In this document: positions 8,401 to 17,341 of the stretch, in pieces
Numbering within the stretch: the stretch's first letter is position 1
Layout of the letters: each line of letters starts with the position of its first letter
NCBI GenBank assembly: GCA_029243025.1
Contig: JAQWSU010000018.1
Coordinates: 213,558 to 277,557, forward strand
Source: Pirellulaceae bacterium
GTDB taxonomy: Bacteria; Planctomycetota; Planctomycetia; Pirellulales; Pirellulaceae
Direction: 5' to 3'
DNA: 64,000 nucleotides
Notes under the pieces: model-generated
The model's input: the letters and a program-made list of their open reading frames with translations, nothing else
Databases searched by the model: none
What the model was told of the DNA's origin: nothing
Translations under genes and position numbers: made by a program

Positions 8401-9759
8401 TTACTTGGAACCTTGTAAACGCGGGTCCGTGCGATGAATAATGTCACTCACGCCGGTCTGATTAAATCCTTTATACCCGTCGTTTCGTTCCAGAATCTCG
8501 AGATGCGACCCGATCGCGCCTTGATCGGCGAAGGTCTCTGCTTGGCCACGCGTTATCCATCTCTGCTCCACCAGTTGATCGAGCCGTTCTGAGCTAATTT
8601 CCCAACATTCGCCGACCGTAAACGCTTGCCGGAGGAAAGCAAAGTCAGTGAAGGGGACCATCGTTTCAATCCCCTGCTCGGCCAATTGTGCGCGTACAGC
8701 GTCGAAGTCGAACTGACACTCCAGATGGTGCATGCCGGCTGACAGAAATGAATCGCCATGCAACTTACACCACAAACCGACAGTCCCCAGCGATTCACGT
8801 TTCCCCAGTCCTTGGTGAGCAAAATCACCGGCAACTTCATCAGGGGAAAGATCCACGTCGGCAAAAATCACCAAACCACAATTCGAATGCTCCAAGACTT
8901 GTGCACCCCATCCTGCTTGAGCACCGGCGTAAAATCGCTCCCGGCATTCAAAACCAAAATGCTCTAAGACCGAAATCAAACTACGAAAGTTTTCGCGACT
9001 GCATCGATACGTGTGGTGATCATGATTCGCCCACCCAACGGCTAACGCATCCTGCCGCTGTTTTTGGATTCTGGCCGCATAGTTGCGGGACTGCCAATAA
9101 TCTCGCTCGGTCGAGAAAAACAAGTCACAGGCCCAATCACGCCCCAACTTATCCGCGACAACGTCGAATGCCTGCCGAGCATGGTCGAAGCCTGCTTGAC
9201 CGTCGGCACGAATGCGTTCACGCATCAATCGAGCCCCATCGACAATCATTTGCCGCTGGACATCTGTCGCCAAACTGGGCACCATCCCCAGATTGCCATG
9301 TCGTTCTACAACCCAGAAAGTAGCGTCCGGGCTCCGTTGCACAGCGACGATTCGCAAATTCGCAACCGCCACCAGACTGGGCGAATCTTGCGTGTCATGA
9401 AGTCGACAAAAATCATCCACTGACTGCACTTTCATCGCCACTCCCACTTCACCGTCGTCCTGGGGCCGGTGAATGGTCGGAAACAATCCTTGCGCGTGAC
9501 ACCACCCATTCGCAGCGGAAGATGGCTGAAAGCCGAGTCGAACGAGCTGATCGTCGGATACCACTGCCTCACGAAGTGTCAGGTGATCAATCCAATCGAC
9601 TAGACGGGTACCTGTCTCACGCAACAAACGATCGCGCCAATCGGCGATAACTGGACTTTGTTCGCAGAATTCCTGCAGCGCATCCTGCAGAAATGACCAG
9701 GCTTCCGGCTGACATTCCCATTCGGACCCCAACTCTGACAGTTTGTTTGCATCGGTCAT
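8401..9759 (-). CDS. Conserved-looking 452-residue protein with VOC-like metal-site pattern; function unknown
   Basis: The ATG at 9759 has AGGAG eight bases upstream and the frame has normal coding composition, so the gene is real. There is no signal peptide. The C-terminal half reads like a vicinal-oxygen-chelate (VOC) module: a strand with H248-H249-T-Y-R252, the helix SRENFRSLISVLEHFGF, strands around GWGAQVLEHSNCGLVIFADVD, then a second half opening with MHHLECQF (His344/345) and closing at QAFTVGECWEIS (Glu384/387). The H-x3-R pattern and ~450-residue size recall DUF1338/HglS, the 2-oxoadipate dioxygenase of lysine breakdown, and the divergent neighbours look like lysine-degradation genes. 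The spacing differs from HglS, so this is only a hypothesis; an unrelated VOC protein is equally possible. Confidence 0.7.
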   Translation of the reverse strand: MTDANKLSELGSEWECQPEAWSFLQDALQEFCEQSPVIADWRDRLLRETGTRLVDWIDHLTLREAVVSDDQLVRLGFQPSSAANGWCHAQGLFPTIHRPQDDGEVGVAMKVQSVDDFCRLHDTQDSPSLVAVANLRIVAVQRSPDATFWVVERHGNLGMVPSLATDVQRQMIVDGARLMRERIRADGQAGFDHARQAFDVVADKLGRDWACDLFFSTERDYWQSRNYAARIQKQRQDALAVGWANHDHHTYRCSRENFRSLISVLEHFGFECRERFYAGAQAGWGAQVLEHSNCGLVIFADVDLSPDEVAGDFAHQGLGKRESLGTVGLWCKLHGDSFLSAGMHHLECQFDFDAVRAQLAEQGIETMVPFTDFAFLRQAFTVGECWEISSERLDQLVEQRWITRGQAETFADQGAIGSHLEILERNDGYKGFNQTGVSDIIHRTDPRLQGSK

Positions 9760-10047
9760 ACGAGGATCTCCTGTTTGTCGGTTGCATCAATATCAACGCG
9801 ATGGCTCGCATCATCCGTACAATTGCCCGGCTCATCACCGTGACGGGAGACGAAAAAGGGGGCTCAACTTATTTATCTGGGTTCGGCTGCCAGCGTATCA
9901 TATAATTCGTCAGCCTTTTCAATTGGCGACATCGTGCAATTCTATGCTGCACGCTCACGGGCGTCTTGATAAATATCACACGAATGTTGATTGGGATCGC
10001 CAACCACAATGGTCGACCCCCTTTTTATCTCAGAACTGGAAAAAACC

Positions 10048-11181
10048 ATGGACCAAGTTTTGTTGTTGGGCGGCGGAAAAATCGGTCGGATGATCGCGAA
10101 ATTTTTGACCGAGTCTGGTCACTACCGCGTCCGTGTCGCGGACGTCGATTCGGAAGCTCTCGCGAGAATCAAAACGACCACGGATGTGGAAGTCGAAAAA
10201 CTTGATGTGACCCAACATGACCAACTGTCGAGCTGCATGCAGGACTGCCAGAGTGTGGTATCGGCACTCAGTTTTCGTTTCAATCCATCGGTCGCACAAG
10301 CAGCCCTGGAAACGGGCACGAATTATTTTGACTTAACCGAAGACGTTGCTACGACTCGGGCCGTGCGAGACATCGCCAAGCGTTCTCAGGACAATCAAAT
10401 CTTCATGCCCCAGTGCGGACTCGCACCAGGATTCATCTCGATTGCAGCCCACCATCTCACCAAGTCATTCGATCGTCTTGATCGAGTCCATATGCGAGTA
10501 GGTGCTCTCCCCGAGTTTCCCACAGGTGAACTGAAATATAACTTAACCTGGTCGACAGATGGTTTAATCAATGAATATTGCAATCCTTGCGAGGCGATTC
10601 ACGAAGGCAAACGAATTGATGTTCTGCCGCTCGAGGGGCTGGAACACTTCTCGCTTGATGGTGTCCGATACGAAGCGTTTAACACATCGGGGGGCCTGGG
10701 CACACTTTGCGAAACGCTGAACACACAAGTCCGTGAACTCAACTACAAAACGGTTCGTTATTTGGGACATCGACAATTAATGCAATTTCTTGTTGGTGAA
10801 TTGCGAATGAGTGAACAACGAGATCAGCTCAAAAAGATATTAGAAGATTCAATTCCCATCACCTTCCAGGATGTGGTCGTCACTTTCTGCACCGTCTCGG
10901 GCTGGAGAAATGGAAACTTGGTTCAAATGAGCGATGCTCGTAAGATCTATGCGGAAACGATTGATAACGAACCCTGGAGTGCGATTCAATTAACCACCGC
11001 AGCCGGCATCTGCGCCGTGATCGATCTGGCCCGGGAGGGACATTTGCCGCCAAAAGGATTCGTCAAACAAGAGGATGTCAATTTCGATGACTTCCTCAAC
11101 AATCAATTTGGTCGACGTTATGCAAACCAAGCGGCAACCCGTTTCAGCAACGCAAGCAGCCAAGGAGAGACCAATGAGTAA
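10048..11181 (+). CDS. Saccharopine dehydrogenase / lysine 6-dehydrogenase family oxidoreductase
   Basis: A cytosolic NAD(P)-dependent enzyme of 377 residues. It opens with the Rossmann motif VLLLGGGKIGRMIA and an acid at the end of strand 2 (VADVDS). Family features follow: the SALSF and GTNYFDLTED strands, CGLAPGFISIAAHHL, and a C-terminal dimer/substrate domain with NTSGGLGTLCETL. This family covers saccharopine dehydrogenase (glutamate-forming) and lysine 6-dehydrogenase, both of which yield the aminoadipate semialdehyde used by the next gene. The ATG at 10048 starts exactly at the Rossmann strand; the ribosome site is weak, and an open frame continues upstream to 9991. The stop overlaps the next start by 8 bases (ATGAGTAA), so the two are translationally coupled. 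Confidence 0.88.
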   Translation: MDQVLLLGGGKIGRMIAKFLTESGHYRVRVADVDSEALARIKTTTDVEVEKLDVTQHDQLSSCMQDCQSVVSALSFRFNPSVAQAALETGTNYFDLTEDVATTRAVRDIAKRSQDNQIFMPQCGLAPGFISIAAHHLTKSFDRLDRVHMRVGALPEFPTGELKYNLTWSTDGLINEYCNPCEAIHEGKRIDVLPLEGLEHFSLDGVRYEAFNTSGGLGTLCETLNTQVRELNYKTVRYLGHRQLMQFLVGELRMSEQRDQLKKILEDSIPITFQDVVVTFCTVSGWRNGNLVQMSDARKIYAETIDNEPWSAIQLTTAAGICAVIDLAREGHLPPKGFVKQEDVNFDDFLNNQFGRRYANQAATRFSNASSQGETNE

Positions 11182-12712
11182 TCCATTGCAGCAAAGTCTG
11201 CAAAGAATGGGAGTTTCCGACTCGGCGGCAATCATGGTTGGCAACAACTCGATCGCCGGGCAAGGAAACGTATTGAAGGTCGACTCTCCCATTGACGGAT
11301 CGTGCCTTGCCGAACTGACGCTGGCAACCCCCGCCCAGACCCAAGAGGTAATCCAAGAATCGGTTACCGCATTTCATGACTGGCGCACTGTCCCGGCTCC
11401 ACGTCGTGGTGAATTGGTGCGACAACTGGGGGAAATACTCCGAGAACACAAAGCCGACTTGGCCACGGTCGTATCCTGGGAAGCGGGCAAGATCACCCAA
11501 GAAGCGTTGGGCGAAGTCCAAGAGATGATCGATATTTGCGACTTCGCGGTGGGGCTCAGCCGACAGTTGTATGGCTTGACCATTGCCAGCGAGCGACCGC
11601 TGCATCGACTCATGGAACAATGGCACCCTTTGGGACCCGTCGGCATCATCACGGCATTCAATTTTCCGGTCGCAGTTTGGGCTTGGAATGTGGCCTTAGC
11701 CATCGCCTGCGGTGACTCCGTCATTTGGAAGCCTTCGGAAAAGACTCCGCTTTGTGCGCTCGCCTGCCAGAGCCTGTTTAATCAAGTGTCGAAAAAATTC
11801 CAGGATGCACCCGACGGATTATCGAGCGTGATTGTGGGCGGAGCCGATACGGGACAAACACTCGCCGCCGACAATCGCATCCCGCTCATTTCAGCCACAG
11901 GATCCGTACCAATGGGCCGAGCCGTCGCCCAAACCGTCGCCAGTCGCTTGGGACGCAGCTTGTTGGAATTGGGCGGAAACAATGGAATGATCGTTACCCC
12001 GTCAGCAGATCTCGAACTTACCATTCGCGGGATCGTTTTTGCTGCAGTCGGCACTTGTGGCCAACGCTGCACCACGCTGAGACGGCTGATTGTTCACCAT
12101 TCCATCGCCGACCAAGTCATCAGCCGATTGCAGCAGGCCTACCAAAGCCTGCCGATTGGCGATCCAACCCAACCGGGGACCCTGGTCGGACCGTTGATTG
12201 ACGAGCGTGCAGCTCAAGCGATGGAAGGCGCCATCGAAGCAGCTCAGTCGCAGGGCGGTAAGTTGATAGTTGGCGGCGAACGTGTCAAACAAGACGTTCC
12301 ACCCAATGGTACTTACGTTCGACCAGCGATTGTCGAAATTGACAGTCAGGCTGAGATTGTGACGCAAGAAACATTCGCGCCGCTGTTGTATGTCATGCGT
12401 TACGAAAGCCTGAACGACGCTATCGAGATCCACAATGCCGTACCGCAAGGACTCGCATCGGCGATCTTTACCAGCAACGTACGAGAAGCGGAACTATTCT
12501 GTTCACCCGCCGGCAGCGACTGCGGAATCGCAAATGTCAATATTGGAACCAGTGGGGCGGAAATCGGTGGCGCGTTTGGCGGCGAAAAAGAGACAGGCGG
12601 CGGTCGGGAGTCCGGATCAGACTCCTGGAAAATCTACATGCGCCGAGTCACCAACACGATCAATTACTCCACCGATTTGCCACTGGCACAAGGGATCAAG
12701 TTCGATACCTAG
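11174..12712 (+). CDS. ALDH7-type aldehyde dehydrogenase (alpha-aminoadipate semialdehyde / piperideine-6-carboxylate dehydrogenase)
   Basis: A 512-residue aldehyde dehydrogenase. Conserved parts: AFNFPVAVWAWN and WKPSEKTP (cofactor site), the general base Glu265 in LLELGGNN, and the catalytic Cys299 in GTCGQRCTTLRRL. The C-terminal signature NVNIGTSGAEIGGAFGGEKE followed by TGGGRESGSDSWK is characteristic of the ALDH7/antiquitin group, which oxidises L-alpha-aminoadipate semialdehyde (in equilibrium with piperideine-6-carboxylate) to 2-aminoadipate. The start at 11174 has AGGAGA upstream and overlaps the preceding dehydrogenase by 8 bases. With that neighbour it makes a compact lysine-to-aminoadipate pair. 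Transaminase and later pathway steps are not seen in this window. Confidence 0.93.
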   Translation: MSNPLQQSLQRMGVSDSAAIMVGNNSIAGQGNVLKVDSPIDGSCLAELTLATPAQTQEVIQESVTAFHDWRTVPAPRRGELVRQLGEILREHKADLATVVSWEAGKITQEALGEVQEMIDICDFAVGLSRQLYGLTIASERPLHRLMEQWHPLGPVGIITAFNFPVAVWAWNVALAIACGDSVIWKPSEKTPLCALACQSLFNQVSKKFQDAPDGLSSVIVGGADTGQTLAADNRIPLISATGSVPMGRAVAQTVASRLGRSLLELGGNNGMIVTPSADLELTIRGIVFAAVGTCGQRCTTLRRLIVHHSIADQVISRLQQAYQSLPIGDPTQPGTLVGPLIDERAAQAMEGAIEAAQSQGGKLIVGGERVKQDVPPNGTYVRPAIVEIDSQAEIVTQETFAPLLYVMRYESLNDAIEIHNAVPQGLASAIFTSNVREAELFCSPAGSDCGIANVNIGTSGAEIGGAFGGEKETGGGRESGSDSWKIYMRRVTNTINYSTDLPLAQGIKFDT

Positions 12713-12753
12713 GTGTTAGACGGACTCGTGCGATGGCCACCCGCAGCACTCGC

Positions 12754-14556
12754 TCAGAGCAAGTCATCGAGTTCATCCACGAGTTGGCTGAAGTATTTGA
12801 GTGCGGTATTGACCGGCTGGGGCCGCTCCATATCAACGCCCGCATCGCGGAGCAGATCGAGCGGATCTTTGGAACAGCCAGACTTGAGAAAGTTGAGATA
12901 AGCTTGCAAGTCAGTCTCCCCACCCTTCAAGACACGCTGGCTTAAAGCGATGGCTGCTGACAATCCGGTGGCGTACTTATACACATAGAAGGCGCGATAG
13001 AAATGCGGAATCCGCAAACACTCCAATGACAATTGATCGTCGATCGTGAAATCGGGACCGAAGTATTTAACCAACAGATCTCGATAGACGGTTTGGAATG
13101 CCTGTAGCGTCAAGGGCTCACCCGCCTCCGCCATTTCATGCGTGATCTTTTCGAATTCGGCAAACATCGTCTGGCGAAAGATCGTACCGCGTATGTCATC
13201 GATCTCGCGATTGATCAAGAAAGCTCGACGCTTCTTGTCAGTCGTATTCTCCAATAAGTGATGGCTCAGCAGCTCTTCGTTGAACGTGCTGGCAACCTCG
13301 GCAACAAAAATGGTGTAATCGTAGTATTCGAACGACTGATGACTTGACGACAGGTAACTGTGCATCGAGTGCCCCGCTTCATGGGCGAGCGTAAAGACAT
13401 CGTTGAGCACTGTTGGCTGGTAGTTCATCAGGATATACGGATCACCATCAAACGACCCACAACTAAAAGCACCACTTTGTTTGCCTTGATTCGGATAGCG
13501 ATCACACCAGCGTTGACTCAGCCCCTGCTCCAAGACCGAGCAATATTCATCGCCTAACGGCCGCAAAGCGTCAATGATCACTTTCACGGCTTGCTTCCAG
13601 GTGTGTCGCGTCTCGAGGTCGCTCAAAATCGGCACATAAGTGTCGTAATGCCGCAAGTCGCGAAGCTTCATTTTTCGCCGACGCAAGTCGTAGTATCGAT
13701 GCAGGGCAGGCAGATTACGATGCACGCTGCCAATCAGTTTTTCGTAGACGGAATCAGGCACGTTGTCGGGGAATAGCGCGGCGTGCAGGGCAGAATCATA
13801 ACCGCGTGCCCGGGCATAGTAGACATCCTTTTGAATCGATCCATTTAACGTTGCGGCGATCGTATTCTGATGGGCCTCGAACTGTTTGTAGTAAGTTGTG
13901 AACGCTTCCTTGCGAACCTTTCGACTTGGTGAGACAAGTAGCTGGCCAAACGTGGCGTTACTCAACTCAACCTGCTCGCCCTTCTCATTCTTGACCACGC
14001 CGAACTTCATATCGGCATCCAATAACTGTCGAAACGTTCGGCTGGCAGTCTGCGACATTTCCGACTGCATCGCCAGCAACTGTTCTTCGCGTTTGCCAAG
14101 CGTGTAGGGTTTTGAACGCACTAACCTATCAAGTGTCAACCGATAGTGTTTTAACTCAGGCGAATTCATCAACTTCTTCAGCTTTGCGCCGGATAATGCC
14201 AACAGCTCCGGACGAATAAAGCTGGCCTCTTCCGCAGCGCGAGCCGCAATGTTTTGAAATTGCCCCATCCGATTCTGCGAGTCACCATCGGCCTGATCTT
14301 GGGCCGTATTGAGAAATGCATAAACGCCCAACCGTTCCGCCAAGCGGTCAAAATCAGAATCAAACTTGAGGCATTTCGCCAACGTCTTAGGGCTCTCCCC
14401 CAACTTGCCACGAAAAGCTGCAAATCCGGAGATCTGGCGTTTCATTTTTTTCAGATCACGCTCCCAGGCTTTGTCGTTGGGGTAAAGACTGGAAAGATCC
14501 CAAGTGTCATCAACTTTGACGCGTGAGCGCGAAGGTAGACGTTTGACTTTACTCAT
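12754..14556 (-). CDS. pepF: Oligoendopeptidase F, M3B family
   Basis: A cytosolic zinc oligopeptidase of 600 residues, the usual PepF length. The zinc site is HEAGHSMHSYL near residue 391 (HExxH), with the third ligand region VAEVASTFNEELL about 28 residues later, as expected for M3 peptidases. Upstream the protein is helix-rich, as in the family's N-terminal lobe (DTWDLSSLYPNDKAWERDL is the typical PepF opening). Such enzymes degrade peptides of roughly 7-17 residues. The start ATG at 14556 has AGAGG a few bases upstream. It is convergent with the ALDH gene (41 bases between stops) and 55 bases downstream of fabH on the same strand. Confidence 0.95.
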   Translation of the reverse strand: MSKVKRLPSRSRVKVDDTWDLSSLYPNDKAWERDLKKMKRQISGFAAFRGKLGESPKTLAKCLKFDSDFDRLAERLGVYAFLNTAQDQADGDSQNRMGQFQNIAARAAEEASFIRPELLALSGAKLKKLMNSPELKHYRLTLDRLVRSKPYTLGKREEQLLAMQSEMSQTASRTFRQLLDADMKFGVVKNEKGEQVELSNATFGQLLVSPSRKVRKEAFTTYYKQFEAHQNTIAATLNGSIQKDVYYARARGYDSALHAALFPDNVPDSVYEKLIGSVHRNLPALHRYYDLRRRKMKLRDLRHYDTYVPILSDLETRHTWKQAVKVIIDALRPLGDEYCSVLEQGLSQRWCDRYPNQGKQSGAFSCGSFDGDPYILMNYQPTVLNDVFTLAHEAGHSMHSYLSSSHQSFEYYDYTIFVAEVASTFNEELLSHHLLENTTDKKRRAFLINREIDDIRGTIFRQTMFAEFEKITHEMAEAGEPLTLQAFQTVYRDLLVKYFGPDFTIDDQLSLECLRIPHFYRAFYVYKYATGLSAAIALSQRVLKGGETDLQAYLNFLKSGCSKDPLDLLRDAGVDMERPQPVNTALKYFSQLVDELDDLL

Positions 14557-14611
14557 CGGTCCTCTTGACTTTCGTGAAGAAAAGGGCGTTCGTCTTAGCT
14601 AAGATCACCCA

Positions 14612-15598
14612 TCACCATTGGACGACTGCGGCACCCCAGGCCAGTCCTGCACCAAAGCCGCACAGTAAGACTCGATCGCCGCGAGACAGATTACCCGCGC
14701 CGTAGGATTCATCAAGTCCAAGAGGAATGCTACCTGCGGAAGTGTTCCCAAAGCGATCAACATTGATCAGCATTTTCTCCCGTGGAATGGCGAGCGCCTC
14801 GGCCGCCGCTTCGATGATGCGAATGTTCGCCTGATGCAAGACAACCTGTTTGATGTCCTCCAACGTGCAGTTCGCATGGGCAAGAACTTCTTGGAGCGTG
14901 TCGGTGAGCGTTCGTACGGCCCACTTGAAGACTGGTCGACCATCCATCTGAATGAACTGCTCCCCTTCTGACAGCGATCGCGGAGTCAAAGGACGCCGCG
15001 AACCCCCACCTGGAATTCGCAACAGATCGGCGCCCGATCCATCTGAACCCATCGTGAAAGCCAGAAATCCCTGATCGTCATCGCCCGGACCAAGCAAGAC
15101 CGCACCCGCTCCATCACCAAACAGGGGAAAAGTCTTTTCATCATCCGGATTCACGATCCGAGTATTGATGTCAGCTCCCACGACGAGGACACGTTGACAC
15201 GTACCCGCACCAATGAACTGTGCACCCGTTAGCAGAGCGTACATGAAGCCAGCACAGGCCGCATTCAAATCCATAGCTCCCGCTTGAGGCGCCGCAAGAC
15301 GCTCCTGCAAGAGACATGCCGTCGATGGAATGGGAGCGTCCGGCGTCATCGTCGCCAGCAAAATAAGGTCGATGTCAGCCACATCCGTACCCGATGCGTC
15401 CAAACACCTCTGAGCCGCCTCGTAGGCCAAGTCACTCGTCGCCATGTCCGCCGACGCTCGACGACGACTCTGAATTCCCGTTCGTTGGATGATCCAGTCC
15501 GAATCGTAACCGAGCTGTCTCAGATCCTCGTTGGTGACAACATCCGGCGGCACGTAGCTACCCGTTGAAAGCAATTGCACACCTGTCAACGAATGCAT
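14612..15598 (-). CDS. fabH: 3-oxoacyl-[acyl-carrier-protein] synthase III (KAS III)
   Basis: FabH condenses acetyl-CoA with malonyl-ACP to start fatty acid synthesis. All three catalytic residues are present: Cys in LNAACAGFMYAL (about residue 115), His in VLHQANIRII (about 255) and Asn in RFGNTSAGSIPL (about 285). The GVQLLSTGSYVPPDVVTNED opening is the normal FabH N-terminus and fits an ATG at 15598; the same frame continues to an ATG at 15676 that would add 26 unusual residues without a ribosome site. Single copy here, away from other fab genes; the only same-strand neighbour close by is pepF downstream. Confidence 0.94.
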   Translation of the reverse strand: MHSLTGVQLLSTGSYVPPDVVTNEDLRQLGYDSDWIIQRTGIQSRRRASADMATSDLAYEAAQRCLDASGTDVADIDLILLATMTPDAPIPSTACLLQERLAAPQAGAMDLNAACAGFMYALLTGAQFIGAGTCQRVLVVGADINTRIVNPDDEKTFPLFGDGAGAVLLGPGDDDQGFLAFTMGSDGSGADLLRIPGGGSRRPLTPRSLSEGEQFIQMDGRPVFKWAVRTLTDTLQEVLAHANCTLEDIKQVVLHQANIRIIEAAAEALAIPREKMLINVDRFGNTSAGSIPLGLDESYGAGNLSRGDRVLLCGFGAGLAWGAAVVQW

Positions 15599-16501
15599 TC
15601 GATTCCGCTGAGAAGCTTCACAAGTGGGAAGTGCTATCGGGATGTTCCGAGGTTTGATGGCCGGAGAACTGCTCATTAAATACTTTTACTTATGCTTGAA
15701 ACTGCCGTCGGATGGCTTCCGTTCGGGAACGGCTTCCTCCGAACGATTCTCTGCTTCGTGAGTTTCGAATATAGCAGAATACGTGCCCGGCCTGGATACC
15801 CGCCAGCCGGATCGCCCGAATCGGACCTCAATCGCGACAGATCTCAAGGAATAATTATCGAAAATCTCCTGATCGGCTCTCCGCCTTCACGCCCGCCGAA
15901 CCGCCATTCAGATAGTCCGTCTGCTGGAACGGCGTGTTCGATGCGGAAGCTCTGGACCGAAGAGGGACGAAAGAGCCATTTAATCATTCGTCCCGAAACG
16001 GGGCTAACCGGTCGAAACATCCCAACCGAATAACTTCCGTCGCCGCCGCCATTGCAGAACAGCCGCGACCGTGCCCGGTTTGCCGAATTGCCGGCCGGGC
16101 GGTGGCTCAGCCAACCTGTCGACACCCCGCCAGCCAACTACAACCCAAACCACCCAAAACACCCCTTATTCAACCCATACTCTCAGGTCACCCAGAAGAA
16201 ACGAGACTTCCTAACTGTCAGACCTTTCGGGAAAGACAAATCCCTGCCTCTTTCACAAAGAGTTTCGATAATTCCATTACCCAACCCCCGCTAAGGGGTG
16301 TTCGACCAAATCGCAGATCGGTACATTCAGGGGAGACAGTTCGCGAAGCATGGACTTGTAAAGAAAAGTCTGTCTGGAATTTGGTAAGGCGGAGGTTAAG
16401 CATTACCAAACCAGTTGTTCGCTGCCGGGGGGGCGTGACTTCTTCAGCAAACTGGTTATCGGAATTTAACTTACAGGACGTTCCTTCCAAGACGTGATCA
16501 T
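15599..16501. other. Long divergent intergenic region without a supported gene
   Basis: About 900 bases between fabH (minus) and the NRDE gene (plus). Short overlapping open frames of 80-190 codons exist on both strands; their translations are Pro/Arg/Ser-rich without domains and without ribosome sites. The stretch around 16140-16170 is C-rich with little G. I recognise no RNA gene, repeat or operator here. It is unusually long for this window, so a small RNA or regulatory region is possible but not shown. Confidence 0.4.
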
Positions 16502-17275
16502 ATGTGCTTGCTGGCAATACAGTATCGACTCGTTCCAGAAGCCCCGATTTTGGTGGCCGCTAATCGTGAGGAATTCTATGAGCGACCTTCGCAGCCCCCA
16601 TCGATTCAATCGGGAAAGCCGCGTGTGCTGTGCGGAATCGATGCTCAGGCCGGTGGCACTTGGCTAGGCGTCAACCAACATGGGTTGGTGATTGGCGTTT
16701 GCAATCGACGTAAAGCTTCCTCAACATTCCCTTCCCGCTCGAGGGGCGTACTCTGCCGCGAACTATTAAAATCGAGTTCGGCCGTTCACGCTCGAGACGT
16801 GGCGATGGAGGAGTTATCCAGCGGTCGTTACGACGGCGCTAATTTTGTTTGTGTCGACGCCGAAAGTGGCTGGGTAGTTCATGGTGCCGAGGAGATCGAC
16901 ACGGTAGAAATGCATGAAGGTTTGAACATCATTTCTAGTCGAGATTTAAATGATGCACGAGACGAGCGAGTGGAAATGGCCCGGCGCTTGTTAACATTGC
17001 ACACGCTGGACTCGCCGGTCAAATTCCTGGCTGTCGCCAGCAAGGTTTTTGCTCGACCGCCGTCGCCTCCAGGACGACCAAGCATCGTCATTCGAGACAA
17101 AGATCGTGGCACGGTCAGTTCGACGCTAATTTCGCTTGGCAAAAAGCCACGTGACGCGATCTATCAATTTTCCGGTAGTGCACCGGATCGTTCGCGGTAC
17201 GAAGATTTTTCGCCGCTCCTGCGAGACATTTTGAGCCGAGGTCTCCGTGAGGCGAGCACGAACGCCAACACCTAG
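16502..17275 (+). CDS. NRDE (TANGO2-like, DUF833) family protein
   Basis: The 257-residue protein begins MCLLAIQYRL, with Cys2 placed as in the NRDE/Ntn-hydrolase-like family, and has the signature AANREEFYERPSQPP (NREE instead of NRDE). Further family features are AGGTWLGVNQHGLVIGVCNR and a long C-terminal part with the region VSSTLISLG. Eukaryotic TANGO2 acts in lipid or haem handling; bacterial roles are unclear. It is probably cytosolic. No ribosome site is obvious before the ATG, but Cys as residue 2 fixes the start. A strong terminator follows 34 bases after the stop. Confidence 0.88.
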   Translation: MCLLAIQYRLVPEAPILVAANREEFYERPSQPPSIQSGKPRVLCGIDAQAGGTWLGVNQHGLVIGVCNRRKASSTFPSRSRGVLCRELLKSSSAVHARDVAMEELSSGRYDGANFVCVDAESGWVVHGAEEIDTVEMHEGLNIISSRDLNDARDERVEMARRLLTLHTLDSPVKFLAVASKVFARPPSPPGRPSIVIRDKDRGTVSSTLISLGKKPRDAIYQFSGSAPDRSRYEDFSPLLRDILSRGLREASTNANT

Positions 17276-17309
17276 TCTTTCGGGCAACGATTTCGAATAA
17301 ACCACAGGC

Positions 17310-17341
17310 CGTCGCAACGTCAGTTCGTTGCGACGTTTTTT
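17310..17341 (+). terminator. Strong Rho-independent terminator of the NRDE gene
   Basis: A perfect 10-base-pair stem CGTCGCAACG/CGTTGCGACG (17310-17319 with 17326-17335), 6-base loop, then six T (17336-17341). The convergent gene on the minus strand has its stop codon in this loop region, so its last codons are part of the hairpin. Confidence 0.9.

Noticed and set aside
15934-16497. 187-codon plus-strand open frame before the NRDE gene
   Set aside because: No recognisable domain and composition unlike neighbouring genes; no ribosome site.
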